This document shows positions 34,821 to 41,982 of a DNA stretch of 64,000 nt, in pieces. The DNA is from Paraherbaspirillum soli (GTDB lineage: Bacteria > Pseudomonadota > Gammaproteobacteria > Burkholderiales > Burkholderiaceae_D): the NCBI RefSeq assembly GCF_042654985.1, contig NZ_JBHSMT010000001.1:15870-79869 (forward strand). The letters are read 5' to 3'. The translations under genes were made by a program, and so were the position numbers. Every line of letters begins with the position of its first letter. Position 1 is the first letter of the stretch. The notes under the pieces are model-generated. The model ran no database searches. It saw only the letters and a program-made list of their open reading frames with translations, and was not told the DNA's origin.

Positions 34821-35686
34821 GCATCCACCTGCGAGGCGGCTGCGGTAGCGGATGGCGGAGCGCTGACTCCAGGCGGCGTCTTGTAACGGTTGTAACTCCA
34901 GATATATTGTGCCGGGCAACGGGCGATCAGCTTTTCCATCGCCAGGTTGATCGCTTGCGCCTGCTGCTCCGGAGTGTCGCCTAGCGCTTCTTCGAAAGGC
35001 ACAAAACGAATCACATAGCCGCGTCCGAATGGCAGCCGTTCGGCATAAGACAAAATGATAGGCGCGCCGCTCATTTGGTGCAGCTTGGCCGACAATGTCA
35101 TGGTGTAAGCTGGGCGCCCAAAGAAATTGGCCCACACGCCTTCGCCATTCTGCGGTACCTGATCCGGCAACAAGCCAATCGCCTGGCCTTTTTTGAGTGC
35201 CTTCAGCAAGGTGCGCACGCCTGCCAGATTGGCCGGCGCCAGCAACAAGTTATGGCGTCCGCGCGCGCCCTCAATCAACGGTTTTAAAGCATCTTTGCGC
35301 GGCGGTCGATAAAGCGCGGTGAGAGCGGTTTTGGTCGCAATCGCCTGCGCGATGATTTCAAAGCAGCCAAGATGCGGGGTCAGGAAAATCACCCCGGTTT
35401 TGGTATCCAGCGCGGCTTGCGCCAATTCCCAGTTTTCGATGGTGGCGGTACGCAGCACTCGTTGCGGCGGCGCGCACCAGACAAACGGCAACTCAAACAT
35501 GCTTTTGCCGGATTCGCGGATGGCCTTTGACAAGTGCGCCTGATAACCCGCGCGGGTGAGGTTATCCTTCAATTTTTTGCGATACGAAGAAGAGGCCAGA
35601 TACACTAGCCAGCCGACCGCTGCTCCTATTGCATGCAGGAAAAATAAAGGTAATTTGGAAAGTAAACGAAAGAGCGAGACAAGCAT
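34817..35686 (-). CDS. Lipid A biosynthesis acyltransferase (LpxL/LpxM family), first copy
   Basis: The 289-residue paralogue of the next gene has an N-terminal membrane segment (about 5-28), the His-x4-Glu motif in LTPHLGCFEIIAQ, LPDQVPQNGEGVWANFFGRPAYTMTLSAKL and a closing QYIWSYNRYKTPPG. Two tandem copies fit the two secondary acylations needed for mature lipid A. I chose the ATG at 35684-35686, where the family-like LVSLFRLLSKLP begins. It diverges from metK, with a 273-base gap between them. Confidence 0.93.
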   Translation of the reverse strand: MLVSLFRLLSKLPLFFLHAIGAAVGWLVYLASSSYRKKLKDNLTRAGYQAHLSKAIRESGKSMFELPFVWCAPPQRVLRTATIENWELAQAALDTKTGVIFLTPHLGCFEIIAQAIATKTALTALYRPPRKDALKPLIEGARGRHNLLLAPANLAGVRTLLKALKKGQAIGLLPDQVPQNGEGVWANFFGRPAYTMTLSAKLHQMSGAPIILSYAERLPFGRGYVIRFVPFEEALGDTPEQQAQAINLAMEKLIARCPAQYIWSYNRYKTPPGVSAPPSATAAASQVDA

Positions 35687-35810
35687 TAGAGAAGCCCAGA
35701 AGGAGCACAATGGGGGGATTCTGCCGATTTTTTACAAGAGGCGTAAAATAGCACATTAGTCCAGAAACAAAGTGGCGTTGAGGCACTATTTTTGGCAGCA
35801 GATCACGTAT

Positions 35811-35836
35811 TTATCAGCAACACCCTCAGATATAGT
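35811..35836 (+). promoter_or_regulatory. Candidate metK promoter
   Basis: TATAGT at 35831-35836 resembles a -10 box. The -35 (TTATCA at 35811-35816) is poor and close. Transcription would start about 35843, directly before the first stem of the metK leader. Confidence 0.4.
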
Positions 35837-35845
35837 TTTAAGCAT

Positions 35846-35957
35846 TATCCGCCGAGTTAATAGACAACTTGCGAGGCGGAATACAAATTTCGCTAAAGCG
35901 TCGCAGGCTCAACAGGTTTGACTGCGACATGGTCACAACTGTTTTTATAGGAGCCTG
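35846..35957 (+). promoter_or_regulatory. Structured 5' leader of metK, putative regulatory RNA of unrecognised class
   Basis: Three elements are visible. Stem A: CCGCC (35849-35853) pairs GGCGG (35875-35879), with an inner AGTT/AACT pairing (55-58 with 66-69). Stem B: GTCGCAG (35900-35906) pairs CTGCGAC (35922-35928), with an inner TCAA/TTGA. Element C: CAGGCTC (35904-35910) is perfectly complementary to GAGCCTG (35951-35957), which overlaps the AGGAG ribosome binding site (35949-35953). Pairing C would break stem B, so the two are exclusive, as in a translational switch. It does not match the SAM-I, SAM-II, SAM-III or SAH layouts I know. Regulation by SAM or a related metabolite is inference. 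Confidence 0.55.
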
Positions 35958-35959
35958 TC

Positions 35960-37120
35960 ATGGCACACGAGTATCTCTTCACCTCAGAATCCGTCTCCGA
36001 AGGTCATCCCGACAAAGTCGCCGATCAAATCTCGGACGCGATTCTCGACGCCATTTTCACGCAAGACCCAACCGCCCGTGTCGCCGCAGAAACCCTGTGC
36101 AATACCGGTTTGGTGGTGTTGGCCGGTGAAGTGACAACGACTGCGAACGTCGATTACATCAACGTCGCGCGCGAAACGATCAAGCGCATCGGTTACGACA
36201 ATGCCGATTATGGCATCGACTACAAAAGCTGCGCGGTGCTGGTCGCTTACGACAAGCAATCGCCGGATATCGCCCAAGGCGTCGATGAAGGCAAGGGCCT
36301 CGATCTCGATCAAGGCGCGGGCGACCAGGGATTGATGTTCGGTTTCGCCTGCGATGAAACGCCGGAACTGATGCCGGCCGCGATCTATTACGCCCACCGC
36401 ATCGTCGAACGTCAATCGCAACTGCGTAAAGACGGCCGTTTGCCTTGGCTGCGCCCGGACGCCAAATCACAAGTCACGCTGAAATACGTCGATGGCCGTC
36501 CGGTAGCGATCGACACTATCGTGCTATCGACCCAGCACGGGCCGGAAATGCAGCACAAGGCAATTGAAGAAGCCGCGATCGAAGAAATCATCAAGCCGGT
36601 GGTGCCAAAAGAATGGCTGCAAAATACCCGCTACCTGATCAACCCGACTGGCCGCTTCGTCATCGGCGGCCCGCAAGGCGATTGCGGCTTGACCGGCCGT
36701 AAAATCATCGTCGATACCTACGGCGGTGCGGCCCCCCATGGCGGCGGCGCATTCTCCGGCAAGGACCCATCCAAGGTAGACCGTTCCGCCGCTTACGCCG
36801 GCCGTTATGTGGCGAAGAATATCGTTGCCGCCGGACTCGCCAAGCGTTGCCAGATCCAGGTGTCGTATGCGATCGGTATCGCCAAACCGACCTCGGTCAT
36901 GGTGACCACGTTCGGCACTGGCAAGATCAGCGATGAAAAGCTGGCGCAGCTGGTGCTGGAGCATTTCGATCTGCGTCCGAAGGGGATTGTGCAGATGCTT
37001 GATTTGCTGCGTCCGATTTATCAAAAAACCGCAGCGTACGGACACTTCGGCCGTGAAGAGCCGGAATTTTCATGGGAACGTACCGACAAGGCCGCAGCGC
37101 TGAAAGCCGCCGCACTGTAA
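35960..37120 (+). CDS. metK: S-adenosylmethionine synthetase
   Basis: The 386-residue cytosolic enzyme makes SAM from methionine and ATP. It shows FTSESVSEGHPDKVADQISDAILDA (N terminus, with the substrate His), GAGDQGLMFGFACDETPELMP, FVIGGPQGDCGLTGRKIIVDTYGG (P-loop-like) and GGGAFSGKDPSKVDRSAAY. Length is typical. The ATG at 35960 has AGGAG at 35949-35953. It stands alone on the plus strand, diverging from the lipid A acyltransferases, and starts a run of SAM-cycle genes. Confidence 0.98.
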   Translation: MAHEYLFTSESVSEGHPDKVADQISDAILDAIFTQDPTARVAAETLCNTGLVVLAGEVTTTANVDYINVARETIKRIGYDNADYGIDYKSCAVLVAYDKQSPDIAQGVDEGKGLDLDQGAGDQGLMFGFACDETPELMPAAIYYAHRIVERQSQLRKDGRLPWLRPDAKSQVTLKYVDGRPVAIDTIVLSTQHGPEMQHKAIEEAAIEEIIKPVVPKEWLQNTRYLINPTGRFVIGGPQGDCGLTGRKIIVDTYGGAAPHGGGAFSGKDPSKVDRSAAYAGRYVAKNIVAAGLAKRCQIQVSYAIGIAKPTSVMVTTFGTGKISDEKLAQLVLEHFDLRPKGIVQMLDLLRPIYQKTAAYGHFGREEPEFSWERTDKAAALKAAAL

Positions 37121-37311
37121 TCGCTTGGCGCGCAGAGGGACCCGGCGTCCCTCTCAATGTCGATCTGAGGTGTGTCACCTGCCGGCCAACGCGATCGTGC
37201 TTTGCGTTCGCGCTTTGCATTCGATTAACCGCTTGTTACACTGATCCGCTTTAATGACTCTATAACTAGCAAGCGTAAGACCGATTGCGCTGGCGCTTGC
37301 TACGTCCCCAC

Positions 37312-38373
37312 ATGGCATTGCTCAAAACCTCGTTATCTCAGACTACCGATAATCCGTTGCGCCCGGTGATCACCAAGTTGCCGCGGTTTCGCCTCGCTGC
37401 CTGGCTGGTGTCGATTGCCGTGCTGTTTTTGGTGATGACCTTGCATTTGTTGACGGCTTTCTTGGCCGGGTTGCTGGTGTATGAGTTGGTGCGTACGCTG
37501 ACGCCATTGATCCAGCGTCGTCTGACCAGTCAGCGCGCCCATCTGATTTCCGTGGTCTTTCTATCGGTCATAGTTATCGGCCTGTTGACGCTGGCAATAT
37601 TTGGTTTGGTGGCATTTTTTCACGGCGGCCCTGACCGCATGAACGTGCTGCAATCAAAATTGATGTTGGTAGTCGATCAGGCGCGCACTCAGCTGCCGGC
37701 CTGGTTGAGGGAATACCTGCCAGACGATATCGACGAGATTCGGCAAATAGCCGGCGACTGGTTGCAAGCCCATAGCGGGACATTGCAATTGGCCGGCAAG
37801 GAAGTTGTGCAGGTATTTATTCATGTGCTGATCGGGATGGTGCTGGGCGCCATGGTGGCGTTGCATGCTGCGCATCCAATGCCGTTGCTGCAGCCGTTGG
37901 CCGGGGAATTGCTGGGGCGCGCGCACTTGCTGGCAGATGCTTTTAGACGCGTGGTGTTCGCGCAGATCAAGATTTCGTTGCTGAATACCGCGATGACGGC
38001 GATCTTCCTATTAGTGGTGCTGCCGTTCGCAGGCGTGCATTTACCGTTGACCAAGACCTTGATCATCGTCACGTTCCTGGCTGGCTTGTTGCCGGTGATC
38101 GGCAATTTGATCTCGAATTCGCTGATCGTGCTGATCGCCTTGTCGGTTTCGCTTTATGTGGCATTGGCGGCACTGGTGTTTTTGGTGGTGATTCACAAGC
38201 TGGAGTATTTCCTGAATGCGCGGATTGTCGGTTCGCAAATTAATGCTCGCAGCTGGGAGTTATTGCTGGTGATGCTGTTGGCCGAAGCCGCATTTGGATT
38301 GCCGGGACTGGTGGCGGCGCCGATTTATTATGCGTACACCAAGAGCGAACTGCATGAAATGGGCTGGGTGTGA
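37312..38373 (+). CDS. AI-2E family transporter (PerM/YdiK-like permease)
   Basis: The 353-residue polytopic inner-membrane protein has about seven hydrophobic segments (near 25-65, 75-100, 175-195, 230-275, 280-320). The family pattern is clear: VYELVRTLTPLIQRRL early and LPVIGNLISN plus RIVGSQINARSWELLLVMLLAEAAFGLPGLVAAPIYYAY late. Members export small molecules or ions; some have been linked with autoinducer-2, and the substrate here is unknown. I chose the ATG at 37312. It lies between metK and ahcY, which is interesting because AI-2 derives from SAH recycling in other bacteria, but AhcY-based recycling does not make AI-2. Confidence 0.85.
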   Translation: MALLKTSLSQTTDNPLRPVITKLPRFRLAAWLVSIAVLFLVMTLHLLTAFLAGLLVYELVRTLTPLIQRRLTSQRAHLISVVFLSVIVIGLLTLAIFGLVAFFHGGPDRMNVLQSKLMLVVDQARTQLPAWLREYLPDDIDEIRQIAGDWLQAHSGTLQLAGKEVVQVFIHVLIGMVLGAMVALHAAHPMPLLQPLAGELLGRAHLLADAFRRVVFAQIKISLLNTAMTAIFLLVVLPFAGVHLPLTKTLIIVTFLAGLLPVIGNLISNSLIVLIALSVSLYVALAALVFLVVIHKLEYFLNARIVGSQINARSWELLLVMLLAEAAFGLPGLVAAPIYYAYTKSELHEMGWV

Positions 38374-38479
38374 TGTCGTTCCTGTGCCGCCGGAATGCAT
38401 CGTCATCCGGCGCGGTATCGGAAAAAATACGACGGCTTATTACATGCACCGAATCCCTGGAATATGTGAGCGCAGGTAG

Positions 38480-38507
38480 CTGAAAGCCGCATATTTTGAT
38501 TTAGAAT
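38480..38507 (+). promoter_or_regulatory. Candidate ahcY promoter
   Basis: CTGAAA (38480-38485) and TAGAAT (38502-38507) are separated by 16 bases. The transcript would begin near 38514, right at the first base-paired residue of the SAH riboswitch. Confidence 0.5.
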
Positions 38508-38515
38508 AGCGGCTC

Positions 38516-38582
38516 GTACCAAGGAGCGTTGCGACAGACTCCGTCTGCCAGGCTTGGTACAGTCAACTTTGCAACTGCGCTC
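38516..38582 (+). promoter_or_regulatory. SAH riboswitch upstream of ahcY
   Basis: All parts of the S-adenosylhomocysteine riboswitch are present. P1 is GTACCAAG (38516-38523) with CTTGGTAC (38553-38560). The internal hairpin is CAGAC/GTCTG (38535-38547). GAGCG (38524-38528) pairs with CGCTC (38578-38582) as the pseudoknot, and the conserved GCCAGGCT follows the hairpin. Family knowledge: SAH binding turns on ahcY when the toxic by-product accumulates. Confidence 0.93.
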
Positions 38583-38615
38583 ACGTTACTTTTTTTCTGA
38601 CGAAAGGAGGGCGTG

Positions 38616-40046
38616 ATGAACGCCGCAGTAATGAACTCAAATTCCACCTCTTCAACCCAAGATTACGTTGTTGCCGATATCAGCTTGTCTGGTTGGGGCG
38701 ACAAAGAAATCAAAATCGCCGAAACCGAAATGCCGGGCCTGATGGCAATTCGCGAAGAATTCGCCGCCGCGCAGCCGCTCAAAGGCGCACGCATTACCGG
38801 CTCGATCCACATGACGATCCAGACCGCGGTCCTGATCCAGACGCTGGAAGCGCTTGGCGCCCAAGTGCGTTGGGCCTCATGCAATATCTACTCGACACAA
38901 GATCACGCTGCGGCTGCGATTGCGGCTGCCGGCACGCCGGTGTTCGCCTTCAAGGGCGAATCTTTGGATGATTATTGGGAGTTCACGCACCGCATTTTTG
39001 AATGGCCGGGCGAGCAACAAGCCAACATGATTCTGGATGACGGCGGCGATGCGACCTTGTTGTTGCATTTGGGAACGCGCGCAGAAAAAGACGCTTCGGT
39101 GCTGAACAATCCGTCTTCGGAAGAAGAAATCTGCCTGTTCAACTCGATCAAGAAAAAGCTTGCGACCCAATCGAATTGGTACTCGACCCGCTTGGCGCAA
39201 ATCAAAGGCGTCACCGAGGAAACCACCACCGGCGTGCACCGCCTCTATCAGATGCACAAGGAAGGAAAACTGGCTTTCCCTGCGATCAACGTCAATGATT
39301 CGGTCACCAAATCCAAGTTCGACAATCTGTACGGCTGCCGCGAATCGCTGGTCGATGGCATCAAGCGCGCTACCGACGTGATGATCGCCGGCAAAGTCGC
39401 CGTGATTGCCGGTTACGGTGACGTCGGCAAGGGTTCGGCGCAAGCGATGCGGGCCTTGTCGGCGCAAGTCTGGGTGACCGAAGTCGATCCGATTTGCGCA
39501 TTGCAAGCGGCGATGGAAGGTTATCGCGTGGTGACGATGGACTATGCGGCAGAGCATGGCGACATCTTTGTCACCTGCACCGGCAACTATCATGTGATCA
39601 CACACGCCCACATGCAAAAGATGAAGGATCAGGCGATCGTTTGCAACATCGGCCATTTTGATAATGAAATCGAAGTCGCCGCCCTGAAGCAATACACCTG
39701 GGAAAACATCAAGCCGCAAGTCGACCACGTGATTTTCCCGAATGGCAAACGGATCATCCTGCTGGCCGAAGGCCGCTTGGTAAATCTTGGTTGCGGTACC
39801 GGCCATCCATCGTATGTGATGAGCTCGTCATTCGCTAACCAGACCATCGCCCAGATCGAATTGTATGCAAATACCGCCGCCTATCCGGTCGGCGTTTACA
39901 CCTTGCCCAAGCATCTGGATGAAAAGGTCGCGCGCCTGCAGCTGAAAAAACTGAATGCGCAACTGTCCGAGTTGACGGAAGAGCAGGCAGCCTATATTGG
40001 CGTCAAGAAAACCGGTCCTTACAAGCCTGAGCACTATCGTTATTAA
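38616..40046 (+). CDS. ahcY: Adenosylhomocysteinase
   Basis: The 476-residue cytosolic enzyme splits S-adenosylhomocysteine into adenosine and homocysteine. Family motifs seen: GARITGSIHMTIQTAVLIQTL, SCNIYSTQDHAAAAIA, FDNLYGCRESLVDGIKRATD, the NAD loop VAVIAGYGDVGKGSAQAM, and the closing KKTGPYKPEHYRY. An insertion of about 40 residues near 150-190 is typical of the bacterial form. I chose the ATG at 38616, with AGGAGG at 38605-38610. It is controlled by the SAH riboswitch just upstream. A small membrane gene and metF follow. Confidence 0.98.
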   Translation: MNAAVMNSNSTSSTQDYVVADISLSGWGDKEIKIAETEMPGLMAIREEFAAAQPLKGARITGSIHMTIQTAVLIQTLEALGAQVRWASCNIYSTQDHAAAAIAAAGTPVFAFKGESLDDYWEFTHRIFEWPGEQQANMILDDGGDATLLLHLGTRAEKDASVLNNPSSEEEICLFNSIKKKLATQSNWYSTRLAQIKGVTEETTTGVHRLYQMHKEGKLAFPAINVNDSVTKSKFDNLYGCRESLVDGIKRATDVMIAGKVAVIAGYGDVGKGSAQAMRALSAQVWVTEVDPICALQAAMEGYRVVTMDYAAEHGDIFVTCTGNYHVITHAHMQKMKDQAIVCNIGHFDNEIEVAALKQYTWENIKPQVDHVIFPNGKRIILLAEGRLVNLGCGTGHPSYVMSSSFANQTIAQIELYANTAAYPVGVYTLPKHLDEKVARLQLKKLNAQLSELTEEQAAYIGVKKTGPYKPEHYRY

Positions 40047-40148
40047 GACAGCGTTAGAGTAGTGAATTCACCGCCGGCGTTCGGCAGTATCGAATGCCGG
40101 CGGTGAGGATTTTCCAAGCAGACATTTTATTCTCACGTGGGATACCCG

Positions 40149-40493
40149 ATGCCTTTACTGATTACCTGGCTGATTAATACGTTGGCACTGCTGGCTCTCC
40201 CGTACCTGATGCGCTCAGTGAGTTTCGACAGTTTTGGCGCGGCGCTGATCGCTGCGTTGTTGCTCGGCATCGTCAATACGCTGATACGCCCGATACTGTT
40301 GTTGCTGACCTTGCCGGCGACCTTGCTGACATTGGGCTTATTCATCTTCATCATCAATGGTCTGATGTTCTGGCTGGTGTCGCATTTGGTGGACGGCTTT
40401 CATGTCGCCAGTTTCTGGTCGGCGGTTGGCGGCGCAATTTTGTACAGCATCGTGTCGTGGGCATTGTCCACTTTGCTACTGAAGAAGAGTTAA
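40149..40493 (+). CDS. Small four-helix membrane protein (YvlD/DUF360, phage-holin-like family)
   Basis: The 114-residue inner-membrane protein has four hydrophobic segments (about 2-18, 30-48, 53-80, 90-110). The family core ALLLGIVNTLIRPILLLLTLPATLLTLGLFIFIINGLMFWL is plain. Databases often name it phage holin family protein, but no phage context exists here. It stands between ahcY and metF in many betaproteobacteria, so a role connected with that pathway or simple transcription coupling is possible. The function is unknown. Start ATG at 40149; a GTG four codons earlier is also in frame. metF begins directly after its stop. Confidence 0.85.
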   Translation: MPLLITWLINTLALLALPYLMRSVSFDSFGAALIAALLLGIVNTLIRPILLLLTLPATLLTLGLFIFIINGLMFWLVSHLVDGFHVASFWSAVGGAILYSIVSWALSTLLLKKS

Positions 40494-41336
40494 ATGGCAC
40501 AACAAGATTTCAGCATTGAATTTTTCCCGCCGAAGACCCCCGAGGGCGCGGAGAAACTGCGCGTCACATGCGCCAAGCTGGCCGAGCTGCACCCGAAATA
40601 TTTTTCAGTGACTTTCGGTGCCGGCGGCTCGACCCAAAAGGGCACGCTCGACACGGTTCTCGATATCCGCAAAGCAGGTCATGACGCCGCACCCCATCTG
40701 TCTTGCCTGGGCAGTTCGCGCGAAGCGCTGCGGGCGATTCTGGCGCAGTACAAGGCCAACGGGATCAAGCGCCTGGTGGCGCTGCGCGGCGATTTGCCAA
40801 GCGGTTACGGAGCGATGGATTTTTCATCGAGCGAATTCCGATATGCCAATGAGTTGGTGGAATTCATTCGTGCCGAAACCGGCGACTGGTTTCATATCGA
40901 GGTCGCGGCATACCCCGAAATGCATCCGCAGGCGAAATCGCCGCAGGACGACGTGCAACGTTTCGCCAGCAAGGTCAAAGCCGGCGCCAATGGCGCCATC
41001 ACGCAATATTTTTATAATGCCGACGCCTACTTCCGCTTCGTCGACGAAGCGCAAAAGCTGGGAGTGACGGTGCCGGTGGTCGCCGGTATCATGCCGATCA
41101 CCAATTACTCACAGCTGATGCGTTTCTCGGATATGTGCGGTACCGAGATCCCGCGCTGGATTCGCCTCAAGCTAGCCAGCTACGGCGACGACACGGAATC
41201 GATTCGGGCGTTTGGCCTGGATGTGGTGACGCAATTGTGCGAGCGCTTGCTGGCAGGCGGTGCGCCGGGCTTGCATTTTTATACGCTGAATCAGCCGGTG
41301 GCAACCACTGCAATCTGGCAGCGGCTTAAATTATAA
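40494..41336 (+). CDS. metF: 5,10-methylenetetrahydrofolate reductase
   Basis: The 280-residue cytosolic flavoenzyme makes 5-methyl-THF, the methyl donor for homocysteine remethylation. It shows the family start FSIEFFPPKTPEGAEKL (with the catalytic Glu), FSVTFGAGGSTQKGTLDTV, HLSCLGSSREALRAIL, LRGDLPSGYG and AGIMPITNYSQLMRFSDMCG. The ATG follows the stop of the previous gene with no gap, so translation is coupled. It completes the metK-ahcY-metF methyl cycle group. Confidence 0.97.
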   Translation: MAQQDFSIEFFPPKTPEGAEKLRVTCAKLAELHPKYFSVTFGAGGSTQKGTLDTVLDIRKAGHDAAPHLSCLGSSREALRAILAQYKANGIKRLVALRGDLPSGYGAMDFSSSEFRYANELVEFIRAETGDWFHIEVAAYPEMHPQAKSPQDDVQRFASKVKAGANGAITQYFYNADAYFRFVDEAQKLGVTVPVVAGIMPITNYSQLMRFSDMCGTEIPRWIRLKLASYGDDTESIRAFGLDVVTQLCERLLAGGAPGLHFYTLNQPVATTAIWQRLKL

Positions 41337-41345
41337 GAGCCAGTT

Positions 41346-41948
41346 TCAGAAACTGATTGTTTCGGTGATGATCGCGTCCAACGGAATATCGTGGGGCGCG
41401 GCGTCGAATTCCGCCAGCCCGCAGGAATAGGCGATACCGACCGTGGTTGGACGCGGATGTAATGCTAGCGTCCGATCATAAAATCCCCCGCCATAACCGA
41501 GCCGCGTCCTCTGCCGATTAAAGCCGACACAGGGGACTAGCAGCGCCAGCGGCGCGGTGGCGACAGCGCTAGCCGGAATCGGTACGCCGCATATATCCTT
41601 GACCATCGCGTCATCCGGCGTCCAGACGACAAATTGCAACGGGCTTTCTTTATCGGACACGACCGGCAATGCCAGCTGCATGCCGTGCGCCGCCAGTGCC
41701 GCGTATGCCGGACGCAGATCCGGTTCTTCACGCATCGGCCAATACACACCCAGCGAACACCCAGGATTGGCATCGCCCCAAAGCGTCGCCCAGGCGATGA
41801 CCCGCTGACAAAGTTCGGCGTCCCAGCGATGTCGCGTGACGGCGTCAACCGCTTGCCGCGTTGCCAGCAACGAACGACGCAAAAGCGCTTTTTGGGGGGC
41901 GTTTTCGGGCGTTGCGTCGCCGGCATCGCGTGCTATGCTAGGCACCAT
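41346..41948 (-). CDS. 5-formyltetrahydrofolate cyclo-ligase
   Basis: The 200-residue cytosolic enzyme converts 5-formyl-THF to 5,10-methenyl-THF using ATP. Family motifs are APQKALLRRSLLATRQAV near the N terminus, YWPMREEPDLRPAYAAL in the middle, and the ATP-binding VPCVGFNRQRTRLGYGGGFYDRTLA near 135-165. It ends convergently with metF 10 bases away, and both serve C1 folate metabolism. The start ATG lies 34 bases from the divergent transglycosylase gene. Confidence 0.92.
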   Translation of the reverse strand: MVPSIARDAGDATPENAPQKALLRRSLLATRQAVDAVTRHRWDAELCQRVIAWATLWGDANPGCSLGVYWPMREEPDLRPAYAALAAHGMQLALPVVSDKESPLQFVVWTPDDAMVKDICGVPIPASAVATAPLALLVPCVGFNRQRTRLGYGGGFYDRTLALHPRPTTVGIAYSCGLAEFDAAPHDIPLDAIITETISF

Positions 41949-41982
41949 CTTTCGCCCTCGTAAAAATTAAGATTGTTCAACT

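Noticed and set aside
35880..35930. SAM-II riboswitch at metK, suggested by CGCTAAAGCG
   Set aside because: The short motif is reminiscent of SAM-II, but the required pseudoknot arrangement and flanking segments do not fit. The leader was kept as an unassigned structure.
37312..38373. Autoinducer-2 export linked with the SAM cycle
   Set aside because: The family name is suggestive, but AhcY-type SAH hydrolysis does not make AI-2 and no luxS is seen. Only the family is called.
38877..39806. A 309-residue minus-strand frame opposite ahcY
   Set aside because: Shadow of ahcY codon use; no domain.
40149..40493. Prophage holin
   Set aside because: The family name phage holin is applied to such proteins, but there are no phage genes nearby and the ahcY-metF context is conserved in betaproteobacteria.
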